A stretch of DNA of 63,545 nucleotides from Lachnospiraceae bacterium UBA7054 (GTDB lineage: Bacteria; Bacillota; Clostridia; Lachnospirales; Lachnospiraceae): NCBI GenBank assembly GCA_002492725.1, contig DLAF01000003.1:26032-89576 (forward strand), written 5' to 3'. This document shows positions 17,935 to 26,768 of the stretch, one piece after another. How positions within the stretch are numbered: the stretch's first letter is position 1; each line of letters starts with the position of its first letter. The notes beneath the pieces are model-generated. The model searched no databases. It was not told the origin of the DNA and worked only from the letters and a program-made list of their open reading frames with translations. The position numbers and the translations under genes are program-made.

Positions 17935-18340
17935 TGGCACATACGAAATGGATATCGGAAAGGGAAGTCAGCTCTTATGATATTTGACAGAAATACAAAT
18001 TTAAAGTATAAGTTTGGGAATCGTCACTTCTGGTCAGAAGGGTATTATGTGAGCACAGTGGGACTTAATGAGGCGACAATCAAAAAGTATATCCAGAATC
18101 AGGAGAAATACGATATCATGTAGGACAAACTCAGTGTAAAAGAGTATGAAGACTCTTTTAAGGGTTAAGTCGAAGTAGTACAAACACCCCTTCAGGGGTA
18201 TCGGCAACGTGTCAAGTGCAATAGTGACTTGAGCGGAGAGAAAGTTTAAGGCGTCTTGAGACGCTGTCTGGCAGCAAGGGTTTACAGCCAGTGTCCTGGC
18301 CATCCGTTTTACGGGTGGCGGCGACTGGTACGGAGAAGGC
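17935..18340 (+). mobile_element. IS200/IS605-type element, 3' remnant
   Basis: The right part of an IS200-like element abuts the intron's 3' boundary: the end of a tnpA gene, then about 170 bp with subterminal hairpins (CACCCCTTCAGGGGT near 18185; CCATCCG-TTTT-ACGGGTGG near 18302-18318) of the kind recognised by single-strand transposases. No left end is present. The exact right boundary was not fixed. Confidence 0.65.
17936..18168 (+). pseudogene. tnpA: IS200-type TnpA transposase, C-terminal fragment with amber stop
   Basis: One frame encodes GKSALMIFDR, then LKYKFGNRHFWSEGYYVSTV and GLNEATIKKYIQNQEK, the conserved end of IS200 TnpA (Y1 HUH transposases, about 150 residues). The N-terminal part with the HUH motif is missing. 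A TAG at 18121-18123 interrupts the frame before DKLSVKEYEDSFKG and the natural stop at 18166. The catalytic tyrosine region (YIQNQE) is present but cannot work alone, so this is a dead copy. Confidence 0.8.
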
Positions 18341-18497
18341 TTGCAAGGGTGTATAGTTGAGTTTGAAGCGGGAAATGCGTAAAATAGGCGGGGATGTTCT
18401 ATGTCTTAAGGCAGAAAATCGGGGTGATGCTCGTTTTATGTCCTGTCAATTTAAAGATGAAAGTGATATTCTTTTTCCGAAAGGAGGTCACAGACAA

Positions 18498-19007
18498 GTG
18501 GATCAGACAAAAATAGGAATGTTTTTCAGGGAACTCAGAAAAGAGAAGGGCCTTACACAGGAACAGCTTGCGGAGCACTTTGGGGTTTCCAGAAGGACAG
18601 TATCGCGCTGGGAGACAGGCAGCAACATGCCGGATCTGGACATTCTGATCGAGATGGCTGATTATTATGAAGTGGAACTGCGGGAACTGCTTGACGGGGA
18701 AAGGGAAGGGCAAAGAATGGATAAGAATTTGGAAAAAACCGTATTAAAGGTGGCGGATTACAGCAATGAAGCAAAACAGAAATTCACAAGGAACATGCAT
18801 ATTTTGTTTATCGGAGGACTTGCGGCTGCAGTCTTACATCTGATATTAATGGTTACCGAGCATGCGGATAACTTCCTCGGAGGATTCTGCCAGGGGATTA
18901 CGCTTGGTATGATGATCGTCGGCGTGATTATAACCAGCAGATTTGCGGCCAGGATCAGACTGTGTAAAAAGCGTCTTTTAACGGGGGATTTGGGGAAAGA
19001 AAGGTAG
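18498..19007 (+). CDS. XRE-family regulator with C-terminal membrane helices
   Basis: 169 residues from the GTG at 18498, which lies 10 bases after AAGGAGG; a longer frame from a TTG at 18357 has no ribosome site and overlaps the IS remnant. Residues 1-70 are a Cro/C1-type helix-turn-helix: LTQEQLAEHFGVSRRTVSRWETGSNMPDLD. The rest has two membrane helices (ILFIGGLAAAVLHLILMV and TLGMMIVGVIITSRFAARI). Membrane-anchored XRE regulators of this shape are common in Clostridia. The target is unknown. Confidence 0.8.
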   Translation: MDQTKIGMFFRELRKEKGLTQEQLAEHFGVSRRTVSRWETGSNMPDLDILIEMADYYEVELRELLDGEREGQRMDKNLEKTVLKVADYSNEAKQKFTRNMHILFIGGLAAAVLHLILMVTEHADNFLGGFCQGITLGMMIVGVIITSRFAARIRLCKKRLLTGDLGKER

Positions 19008-19080
19008 GCGGAGAATGACTTTAAAATGAAAAAAGCCTGTGCTAAAATATTTCACGAAAAAAGCACAGGGGGAAAGTTTT

Positions 19081-21097
19081 ATGCATTTTTTTGTCAATAG
19101 AAAGCTGGCTACGCGTATCGGTATGGTTACGACAGCGCTTATTTTTGCGGGAATGTTTCTGCTCTGGTTTATCGTTTCCAGCCGTGTTTCCAGGATCGTT
19201 GAGGGAAATATTACGAATCAGATGATTGATGTGGTGGAATCCAGGGCTTCTATCATAAACGACTATGTATCTTCTGCGGAAGAATACATGACAGCGTTTG
19301 CGCTTGGCAGTGAGGTGAGAGAACTGCTTGCTGATCCGGAGGATCCTGTGCTTGTGGCAAGGGGCAGCAGTATACCGAGGATTTTGCGGCGGTTAAGGGT
19401 ATCTTTGAAGGTCTCTATATCGGGACTCCCGACACCCATATTTTGACGCATACGTCGGAAAGCGCGATCGGCATTACGACCAGAGAGGGCGATTCTCTCA
19501 AAGAGTTTCAGAATACCATTCTGGCGGAGCCAAAGCTGACCAATCTGGGAATTATGAAGTCTCCGGGAACAGGGAGCATGATCATCTCCATGTACTATCC
19601 GCTTTTTGAAGGAGAGGAATGTATCGGTTATGTCGGTGCAGGTGTTTTCGCCAGCAGATTAATGGACGCGCTGCTTGATCTGGAGATAGGGGGATTACCC
19701 AACAGCGAATATGTTTTCCTGAATGCGGAGAACGGGACATATCTGTATCATGCCGATGAGACGCTTTTAAATACGGAGACTACCGACAGCGGATATCAGG
19801 AGATCATCCGCCGGATCAGGGAAGAGCATGATACGCAGGCAGGCACTTATTCCTATCAGGATGAAAACGGTGTAGATCAATTGGTTGTATATAAATATTT
19901 GGAAGACCGAAATTGGGTATTTATGGTGCGAGACAGCGTAGGTGAGGTATATCGGGAAGTGGAAACGGTGCGTAATACCGTCGGTATTTTCTGTGCCGCT
20001 GTCGCAGTAGTGATCATTCTTGTCACGCTGATGATTCTGCATCGTGAGAGCAGGGAACTTATGATCATAGAGGGCGCCATCAGTCGCCTCGGGAATCTGG
20101 AATTGTCCGCGGATCATGGACTGCAGCCTTTTTACGGAAGAACGGATGAAATCGGTATGATTGCCCAGACGATCCACCGTCTCTGCGAATGACCATTGAT
20201 GATATCGGACGGATTCTGGGAGAGATGGCGGACGGTAATATCGCCGTGGACGTGGAAAGGAACGAGAATTATTACATAGGCGATTTTCGTGTCCTTTCGG
20301 AGAGCCTGAAGAGCATTCGCACGAATCTCACGAGTCTCATGCGGGATATCAGAAGTATTGCTAACGAGGTGAACAGCGGTGCAGATGAGGTATCCGAGGG
20401 TGCGCAGGCGCTGTCGCAGGGTGCTGCACAGCAGGAGTTTTCCATCAACGGGCTGGTGTCCAACATCACAGACATTACAGAGCAGATTCAGAACAGCGCT
20501 GCACGTTGTAAGGATGCCGGAGAACTGGTAGACAGGGCGATGGGGTATGCACAGGAAGCTGATCGGAAGATGGAACTGCTTTCCGCCGCCACAAAGAACA
20601 TTGCTGAATCTTCTGAACAGATTGGAAGCATTGTCAAAACCATTGAGGATATCGCCTTTCAGACAAATATTCTTGCCATCAATGCTTCCGTCGAGGCGGG
20701 AAGAGCGGGAGAGACGGGGAAAGGGTTTGCCGTTGTATCCGGAGAGGTGCGAAGCCTTGCCTCCAAATCGGCCGAGGCGGCGAAAAACACGGGCGTGCTG
20801 ATTAATCGTTCAACCAATGATGTGAGGTCGGGAACCGAATCTACGGTAGATGCGATTTCAGCGATGCGGGTCATTGGCGAGTGTGTGCAGTCCATCAAGG
20901 CGTTGATGGATGAGATTCGTCTTGCCAGTGCGCAGCAGTCGGAGATGATCATTTCCGTGGAGAATAGGATCAAAGAGGTGTCCAAGGTCATTGAGAGCAA
21001 TTCCTCCGCTGCGGAAAAGAGTGCGGAGGTTTCCAATGAACTGTCCGGGCAGGCGAAGACGCTGAATCAGTTGATCGGCCGCTTCCGCATCCAATAA
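19081..21097 (+). pseudogene. Methyl-accepting chemotaxis protein, broken by two frameshifts
   Basis: Three consecutive frames together encode one chemoreceptor of about 670 residues. Piece 1 (19081 on): TM helix GMVTTALIFAGMFLLWFIVS and the start of a Cache-type sensor. The frame shifts near 19364 in a GGGG run, where one lost G would restore QQYTEDFAAVKGIFEGLYIG. Piece 2: rest of the sensor and TM helix NTVGIFCAAVAVVIILVTLM, stopping at 20192. Piece 3 (20189 on): HAMP end and signalling domain with the hairpin tip IEDIAFQTNILAINASVEAGRAGE. The second break falls at the overlap CTGCGAATGACC. A stem CCTGTGCT/AGCACAGG (19036-19069) lies just before the ribosome site. Two independent shifts argue for a pseudogene rather than one error; no chemotaxis or flagellar genes lie nearby. 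Confidence 0.85.
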
Positions 21098-21105
21098 GAA
21101 TAAGC

Positions 21106-21333
21106 TTATAATAAAAACAAACGGACATATAAGAATACACCGAAAACAAAGACAGCAACAACACCGAATATGATTCGGAGAATGATGACGGTTTGTTTTG
21201 CAGGGATATTGGGCAGCCATTTCTTGACCACATCGTAGGGGGTAAAGAGAAGGATTGCTGCTATCGCTACAATTGTGATTGTGTAAATCAGATCGGTGAC
21301 ATCGGAAAAGAGATTTAAGAAAGATAAAAGCAT
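21106..21333 (-). CDS. Small two-helix membrane protein
   Basis: 75 residues with two hydrophobic segments (TITIVAIAAILLF and VIILRIIFGVVAVFVFGVFLYVRLFLL) joined by TPYDVVKKWLPNIPAKQ. An AAAGGAGG site 8 bases before the ATG on the minus strand makes translation likely. It points towards the broken chemoreceptor. I do not recognise the family and no function is offered. Confidence 0.65.
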   Translation of the reverse strand: MLLSFLNLFSDVTDLIYTITIVAIAAILLFTPYDVVKKWLPNIPAKQTVIILRIIFGVVAVFVFGVFLYVRLFLL

Positions 21334-21529
21334 AAGTAGAACCTCCTTTGGTTATTTTACCTATATTATACAGGAAAAAACACAAGGGAGGTTTTTTTTT
21401 GAAAAAGAACAAACGTTCTAAAAAGACTTGCAAACTACCTTACATTATGTTAAGATATTTCTATATCGAACATATGTTTTGATTGCCGCAGTTTATGTGG
21501 CGGGCAGTGATAGGGTGGAGTGACAGGTG

Positions 21530-22897
21530 ATGGAATTAAGGATCGCACCGCAGATGTCGGTGATGGAGAAATTAAAAATACTTGCGGAGGGGGCAAAATA
21601 TGATGTGTCATGCAGCTCCAGCGGTTCCTCACGCCAAAATGACGGGAAGGGTATCGGCAATACCGTGGCGGCAGGGCTCTGTCACAGCTTTGCGGCGGAC
21701 GGCAGATGTATCTCTCTTTTAAAGATTCTATTTACGAACGAGTGCATTTACGATTGCAAGTACTGTGTCAATCGCCGCTCCAACGATGTGCCGCGCGCCT
21801 CGTTCACCCCTGATGAGGTGTGCGAGCTGACGATGGAATTTTACAGGCGCAATTATATAGAAGGATTGTTTTTAAGCTCGGGCATTCTTTATAGCCCAAA
21901 TTACACGATGGAGCTGATCTGTGAGACGGTGCACAGGCTGCGAACGATCCATCGGTTTCAGGGCTATATCCATATCAAGGCGATTCCCGGAGCGGATCCT
22001 TTGCTGATTCAGCGGGCAGGATATTTAGCGGACCGCATGAGTGTGAATCTGGAGATGGCTACGGCGGAGGGGCTTCGCATGGTCGCCCCGAACAAACACC
22101 GAAAAAATATTTTGGCGCCTATGCGCCAGATTCAGAACGGCATCACGGAAAATAAAAATGAAATTACTTTATACAGGCATGCGCCGCATTTCTGTGAGGC
22201 GGGACAGTCCACGCAGATGGTGATTGGCGCCTTGCCGGAGAGCGATTTTCAGATCATGTCGGTGGCGGAGACCCTTTATGAAAAGTTTTCCTTAAAGAGG
22301 GTATATTACTCGGCCTTTGTGAATGTCAACGAGGATAAAGAATTGCCCGCATTGGCCGGCGGACCGCCGCTTCTTCGTGAGCATAGATTATATCAGGCAG
22401 ATTGGCTGCTGCGCTTTTATGATTTTAAGGTAGAGGAGCTGCTGTCGGCAGACAGACCAAACTTCAATATGGCAATCGATCCGAAGGCGGATTGGGCGGT
22501 ACGCCATCTGGAGCAGTTTCCGGTGGAGATCAATCGGGCGGACTACCATACGCTTCTGCGGATCCCCGGGCTGGGGGTCAAGAGTGCCAGGCGGATCATA
22601 GCGGCCAGGCGCTTTGGGAACCTGACTTTTGCAGATCTGAAAAAGATCGGTGTCGTATTAAAGCGGGCGCTCTATTTTATCACCTGTAACGGGCGGATGA
22701 TGTATCCCACGAAACTCGATGAGGAGTACATCGTGCAGAATCTGGTTTGGCAGAATCAGATGGGCAGAGGAGAAAAGCTCCCGTTTCTTGCGGATGGCAC
22801 AAGTTATCGACAGATGTCATTATTTGAAATGCCGGCGTTTGATAATGATAATGACAAAATCAGTCAATACAAAACGCTGCAGACAAGCGTGGGATAA
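21530..22897 (+). CDS. Radical SAM protein, putative DNA modification/repair (TIGR03916-like)
   Basis: 455 residues. The radical SAM cluster motif CIYDCKYC (CxxxCxxC, about residues 71-80) is followed by RRSNDVPRASFTPDEVCELTMEF. The N-terminus MEKLKILAEGAKYDVSCSSSG and the C-terminal helix-hairpin-helix LLRIPGLGVKSARRIIAARR match the radical SAM family found beside a uracil-DNA-glycosylase-like partner. The HhH motif implies DNA contact. The partner gene follows 20 bp later. Start: GTGGAG precedes the ATG at 21530. The substrate in DNA is not established for this family. Confidence 0.85.
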   Translation: MELRIAPQMSVMEKLKILAEGAKYDVSCSSSGSSRQNDGKGIGNTVAAGLCHSFAADGRCISLLKILFTNECIYDCKYCVNRRSNDVPRASFTPDEVCELTMEFYRRNYIEGLFLSSGILYSPNYTMELICETVHRLRTIHRFQGYIHIKAIPGADPLLIQRAGYLADRMSVNLEMATAEGLRMVAPNKHRKNILAPMRQIQNGITENKNEITLYRHAPHFCEAGQSTQMVIGALPESDFQIMSVAETLYEKFSLKRVYYSAFVNVNEDKELPALAGGPPLLREHRLYQADWLLRFYDFKVEELLSADRPNFNMAIDPKADWAVRHLEQFPVEINRADYHTLLRIPGLGVKSARRIIAARRFGNLTFADLKKIGVVLKRALYFITCNGRMMYPTKLDEEYIVQNLVWQNQMGRGEKLPFLADGTSYRQMSLFEMPAFDNDNDKISQYKTLQTSVG

Positions 22898-22917
22898 CGG
22901 AAGTTGGGAGAATACAG

Positions 22918-23712
22918 ATGGAAGAGAAATATTTGATCTGCGAGGATTCTTTAGAAGGAATTTTCACAGGCATCTACGATGCCTATGCCCTGCGGGAGGG
23001 GCATGAGCGCCTTCATCTTCAGATAGGAGAAGAAGAAAATCTTCGTTTATTTGCAGAGTATGTGCATATTGCTCCGGATCCTGTTAAAACTGATAAGGTA
23101 GCGAGGACATTGCAGACAAGGCTGGGTGAGCATGTGTATCATTCACTCTGTCGCGCGGCAGCTTCCTGCTATCCGGATAAGGGAGAAGCGGTGTATAAGA
23201 CCGTGGTGGACGCGCTCACGGCGGGAAGCGGCAGAAGGGTGATGGAAAATGTTCGCAATCCCCATGTGGCAAGATGCTTTGAGCTGGCACGGTTTACGGC
23301 AAATGAAGCGCACTATGAGATTGAATTTATCCGTTTTCAGGAGCTTGCGGCTGTTAAAGGGACAGGGGACAGCGTCCTTTTTACAAAGATTGGACCCAAG
23401 AATAATGTGGTTCCTTTTGTAATGCCCCATTTTGCGGACAGACTGAGTATTGAAAACTTTATGATCTATGACGAGCATCGAAAACTTTTCGGGGTACATC
23501 CCGCAGGGGAGGACTGGTATCTGGTGACAGCCGCAGCGGATTTTTCACCCGGAGAACCGGCCAGGTCGGCAAAAGAGCAGGAATATCAGGAGCTGTTTTG
23601 CACATTTCACCGCACGATTGCCATCAAAAGCCGTGAAAACAGAAAGCTGCAGAGGCAGATGTGTGCATATCGTTACCAAGATTACATGGTGGAATTTAAG
23701 CAAAAAGGATAA
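22918..23712 (+). CDS. Radical SAM-linked protein, TIGR03915-like DUF4130 family
   Basis: 264 residues. The protein matches the conserved partner of the preceding radical SAM enzyme: ICEDSLEGIFTGIYDAYALREGHE at the start, VRNPHVARCFELARFTANEAHYEIEFIRF in the middle and HFADRLSIENFMIYDEHRKLFGVH near the end. Some members are fused to uracil-DNA glycosylase; this one is stand-alone and carries no UDG motif that I can see. The two genes are a tight operon with a 20-bp gap and a GTTGGGAG site. Together they are expected to act on DNA, but the reaction is unknown. Confidence 0.83.
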   Translation: MEEKYLICEDSLEGIFTGIYDAYALREGHERLHLQIGEEENLRLFAEYVHIAPDPVKTDKVARTLQTRLGEHVYHSLCRAAASCYPDKGEAVYKTVVDALTAGSGRRVMENVRNPHVARCFELARFTANEAHYEIEFIRFQELAAVKGTGDSVLFTKIGPKNNVVPFVMPHFADRLSIENFMIYDEHRKLFGVHPAGEDWYLVTAAADFSPGEPARSAKEQEYQELFCTFHRTIAIKSRENRKLQRQMCAYRYQDYMVEFKQKG

Positions 23713-24023
23713 AATGCAGTCTTGCAGAAATAAAGAAACCAGAGATAATAGGCAGTTTTCACAAAAAAAGATTTGAAGTTCAAAATAATTATGTAAAGTT
23801 GTGCAGATTGCCCAAAATCACCCAAAATTGTATTTTATTAGGAACAAAATTCCCTCTTTACAAATGAAAATAATGGAGTATAATCAACTCAAATGAGGAG
23901 CAAGAAAACGTTTTTTCTATGTGGCTGATTGAAAATTAAAATTTTCAATCGCGAGATTTGTATCTGCGCGCTGCTTGGTACAAACTCGGTTATATGCAAG
24001 AGCAGCGTAGAAATGAGGTGGCT
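23713..24023 (+). promoter_or_regulatory. Intergenic region with the HPr-like promoter and a palindrome
   Basis: 311 bp without a gene. A good promoter, TTTACA (23857-23862), a 16-nt spacer and TATAAT (23879-23884), is followed by AGAAAACG/TTTTTTCT and by a perfect palindrome at 23927-23950 with arms GATTGAAAATT and AATTTTCAATC. The palindrome lies in the leader, about 75 bp before the ATG, and could be an operator or a transcript hairpin. Confidence 0.6.
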
Positions 24024-24248
24024 ATGCAACACAAAATCAAATTGAGACCAGATGAAGTGAAGGACTTTGTCTCTGCTGCTACAAAGTGTGACTGCGATGT
24101 GGACATTTCCTACAACAGCTTTATCGTGGATGCGAAATCCATCATCGGCGTGCTGGGACTGAATTTCAATCAGATTTTAACCGTTGCGTACAACGGCTAT
24201 GATGCTGATTTTGAGAGACATCTCAGTAAATGGGCAGTAGCGGTATAG
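24024..24248 (+). CDS. HPr-like protein without the phosphorylatable histidine
   Basis: 74 residues from the ATG at 24024, behind GAGGTGG. The fold follows HPr: MQHKIKLRPDEVKDFVSAATKCDCDVDI, then VDAKSIIGVLGLNFNQILTVAYNGYDADF, where SIIGVLGL matches the Ser46 region of HPr. The active-site loop that normally holds NxxGLHARP with His15 is absent, so it cannot carry phosphate from enzyme I in the usual way. The serine in KSIIG is kept. It may be a Crh-like regulatory relative. It is monocistronic with its own promoter and terminator. Confidence 0.75.
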   Translation: MQHKIKLRPDEVKDFVSAATKCDCDVDISYNSFIVDAKSIIGVLGLNFNQILTVAYNGYDADFERHLSKWAVAV

Positions 24249-24271
24249 AATTCGGTCGAAGCGAACACATT

Positions 24272-24323
24272 GACTCCCTGTGTAAGATAACGTAAGATTA
24301 TCTTATGCAGGGAGTCTTTATAT
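24272..24323 (+). terminator. Terminator after the HPr-like gene
   Basis: GACTCCCTG (24272-24280) pairs with CAGGGAGTC (24308-24316), followed by TTTATATTT. The inner loop TGTAAGATAACGTAAGATTATCTTATG can also fold. Confidence 0.8.
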
Positions 24324-24374
24324 TTATGCGAAGCATCTCGAATCTGCTTATGCGTGCTGCGAAGGAGTAGAGAT

Positions 24375-26768
24375 ATGGAAATGCGCATTTCCGTGCGGAG
24401 TCTGGTGGAATTTATCCTGCGCTCCGGCGATATTGACAATCGAAGAGCAGCGTCCGCCGGGGATGCGATGCAGGAGGGTGGGCGCATCCATCGCATGATC
24501 CAGCGGCGAATGGGACCGGAGTATCGGGCAGAGGTGGCTCTGCGTTATACCTATGACGCGGGGGAGTACGAGATCCTGGTGGAAGGCCGCGCCGACGGCA
24601 TCATTACGGAATCCGCAAATGTTACGATCGATGAGATCAAGGGAACCTATCATGATTTGAAAAGGATGAAGGGACCCGTGTCTGTGCATCTGGCGCAGGC
24701 CAAATGCTATGCCTATATCTACGCCGATCAGAACGCACTGTCTGACATTCGGGTGCGCATGACTTATTGTCATATGGAGACAGAGGAAATCCGATATTTT
24801 TATGAGGATTATACGTATATCGAATTGAAGCTTTGGTTTGAGGAAGTGATGGAGCAGTACCGCAAGTGGGCGGACTATCGTTTTAAATGGCAGAAGCTTC
24901 GGCAGGAATCCATCAGGCAGCTGGAATTTCCCTTTTCCTACAGGGAGGGGCAGCGAGAACTGGCGGCGGACGTTTACCGGACAATCTACCATAAAAGAAA
25001 GCTCTTCCTCGAAGCGCCGACAGGGGTGGGCAAGACAATTTCCACGGTGTTTCCTACAGTGAAGGCGATGGGGGAGGGGCTTTGTGAAAAGATGTTCTAT
25101 CTCACGGCAAAGACCATCACCCGCACGGTGGCGGACGATACCATTTCGATTTTACGGGAACAGGGATTACAGTTGAAGAGCGTCATATTGACCGCTAAGG
25201 ACAAGATTTGTTTTCTGGAAGAAACAGCCTGTAATCCTGTATCCTGCCCGTATGCCAAGGGTCATTACGACAGAATCAATGAAGCCATGTACGACTTATT
25301 GACTCATGTAGACAATTATACCAGGGAGGCAATTGAGACCTATGCGGAAAAGTATCAGGTCTGTCCCTTTGAGTTGTGTCTGGATATGAGTCTGTTTGCC
25401 GATGCCGTGATCTGTGATTACAATTATCTTTTTGATCCCCATGTCTATCTGCGGCGGTTTTTCGCGGAGGGGGTGCAGGGCGAATACGTCTTTCTGGTGG
25501 ACGAGGCGCACAATCTGGTGGAACGGGGCCGGGATATGTACAGCGCCGTGCTGTGCAAGGAAGATTTTTTGGAGCTTAAAAAGACGGTAAAGCCTTATGA
25601 TGAGAGAATTGCCGGGAATCTGGACAAGTGTAATAAGGAACTGCTTGCCTTAAAAAGAGAGTGCAAAGACTGCCGCGTGGTGACGACGATTGAAGGGCTG
25701 GTGCGTTCTTTGACACGGCTTGGCACGGCAATCGAAGATCATCTGGAGGACAGGGAGGACAGCCCTGTGCGGGAGGAAATCCTCGCTTTTTATTTTGAGG
25801 TTTCTCATTTTCTGGAAATGTATGAACTGTTGGATGAAAACTATGTGACCTATACGGAATTGCAAGAGGATGGTAGTTTTATTGTGAAGCTTTTTAATGT
25901 GAATCCGGCGGTCAACCTGAGAAACTGCATGCTGCGGGGCAGGAGTACGATTCTGTTTTCTGCCACTCTTTTGCCCATTCAATATTACAAGACGCTTTTG
26001 GGAGCGGAGGAAGGCGATTATGAGGTTTATGCCAGATCAGTCTTTTTGCCGGACAAGCTGGGGGTTTACATTGGCAGTGACGTAACGAGCCGCTATGCGC
26101 GCAGGGGAGAGGAGGAGTACTACCGCATTGCCGCCTATCTGCACCGGGTGATCGAAAAGAGGCAGGGAAACTATATGGCTTTTTTCCCCTCCCATGCCTT
26201 TTTACGGAAAGTTTATGAGGTGTACCAGACGCACTTTAACAAAGCGGGAGAGGTGGAGTGCGTCCTGCAGGAGAGTTATATGAACGAGGAGGCAAGGGAA
26301 GCGTTTTTGAACCACTTCCGCGGGAATGAAGATTGTGATCTGCAGAGCCTGATCCAAATAGAGATTGAGGTGGAGGAGGAGAGAAGCCTCCTGGGATTTT
26401 GCGTGATGGGCGGGATTTTCAGCGAGGGCATTGACTTAAAGAACGACAGTCTGATCGGTGTGCTCATTGTGGGAACGGGGCTTCCGCAGGTTTGCCATGA
26501 GAGAGAACTTTTGCGGCAGTATTTTGACGGCTGGGGCGGGAATGGATTTGATTATGCGTACCGCTATCCCGGTATGAATAAGGTGCTGCAGGCGGCAGGA
26601 AGGGTTGTTCGCACAGAGGATGATTTCGGTATTGCCGTTTTGCTCGATGAGCGATTCCTTGCGCCGACTTACAGGCCGCTTTTTCCAAGGGAGTGGCAAA
26701 ACCGCGAGTCAGTTACGGTTGACCAAATAGGTCGAAGAGTGGAGAAATTTTGGAACGAGTGGCTATAA
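24375..26768 (+). CDS. PD-(D/E)XK nuclease domain fused to a DinG/XPD-type DNA helicase
   Basis: 797 residues; the ATG at 24375 lies 9 bases after AAGGAG. Residues about 40-130 look like a RecB-type nuclease: GRADGI (Asp), IDEIKGTYHD (E-x-K) and AQAKCYAY (motif QxxxY-like). Residues 190 to the end are a superfamily 2 helicase: Walker A EAPTGVGKTIS (about 212), a four-cysteine Fe-S region (C about 279, 286, 291 and the CPFELC pair near 330), DEAH box VDEAHNLVERGRDM (about 375), and motif VI QAAGRVVRTEDDFG near 735. XPD/DinG helicases unwind DNA 5' to 3' and use the Fe-S cluster. The nuclease fusion suggests repair of branched or damaged DNA, or defence. It stands alone between a terminator and a 500-bp gap. 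Confidence 0.85.
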   Translation: MEMRISVRSLVEFILRSGDIDNRRAASAGDAMQEGGRIHRMIQRRMGPEYRAEVALRYTYDAGEYEILVEGRADGIITESANVTIDEIKGTYHDLKRMKGPVSVHLAQAKCYAYIYADQNALSDIRVRMTYCHMETEEIRYFYEDYTYIELKLWFEEVMEQYRKWADYRFKWQKLRQESIRQLEFPFSYREGQRELAADVYRTIYHKRKLFLEAPTGVGKTISTVFPTVKAMGEGLCEKMFYLTAKTITRTVADDTISILREQGLQLKSVILTAKDKICFLEETACNPVSCPYAKGHYDRINEAMYDLLTHVDNYTREAIETYAEKYQVCPFELCLDMSLFADAVICDYNYLFDPHVYLRRFFAEGVQGEYVFLVDEAHNLVERGRDMYSAVLCKEDFLELKKTVKPYDERIAGNLDKCNKELLALKRECKDCRVVTTIEGLVRSLTRLGTAIEDHLEDREDSPVREEILAFYFEVSHFLEMYELLDENYVTYTELQEDGSFIVKLFNVNPAVNLRNCMLRGRSTILFSATLLPIQYYKTLLGAEEGDYEVYARSVFLPDKLGVYIGSDVTSRYARRGEEEYYRIAAYLHRVIEKRQGNYMAFFPSHAFLRKVYEVYQTHFNKAGEVECVLQESYMNEEAREAFLNHFRGNEDCDLQSLIQIEIEVEEERSLLGFCVMGGIFSEGIDLKNDSLIGVLIVGTGLPQVCHERELLRQYFDGWGGNGFDYAYRYPGMNKVLQAAGRVVRTEDDFGIAVLLDERFLAPTYRPLFPREWQNRESVTVDQIGRRVEKFWNEWL

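Noticed and set aside
18357..18497. N-terminal extension of the XRE regulator
   Set aside because: A TTG start with no site inside the IS remnant; AAGGAGG with the GTG at 18498 is much better.
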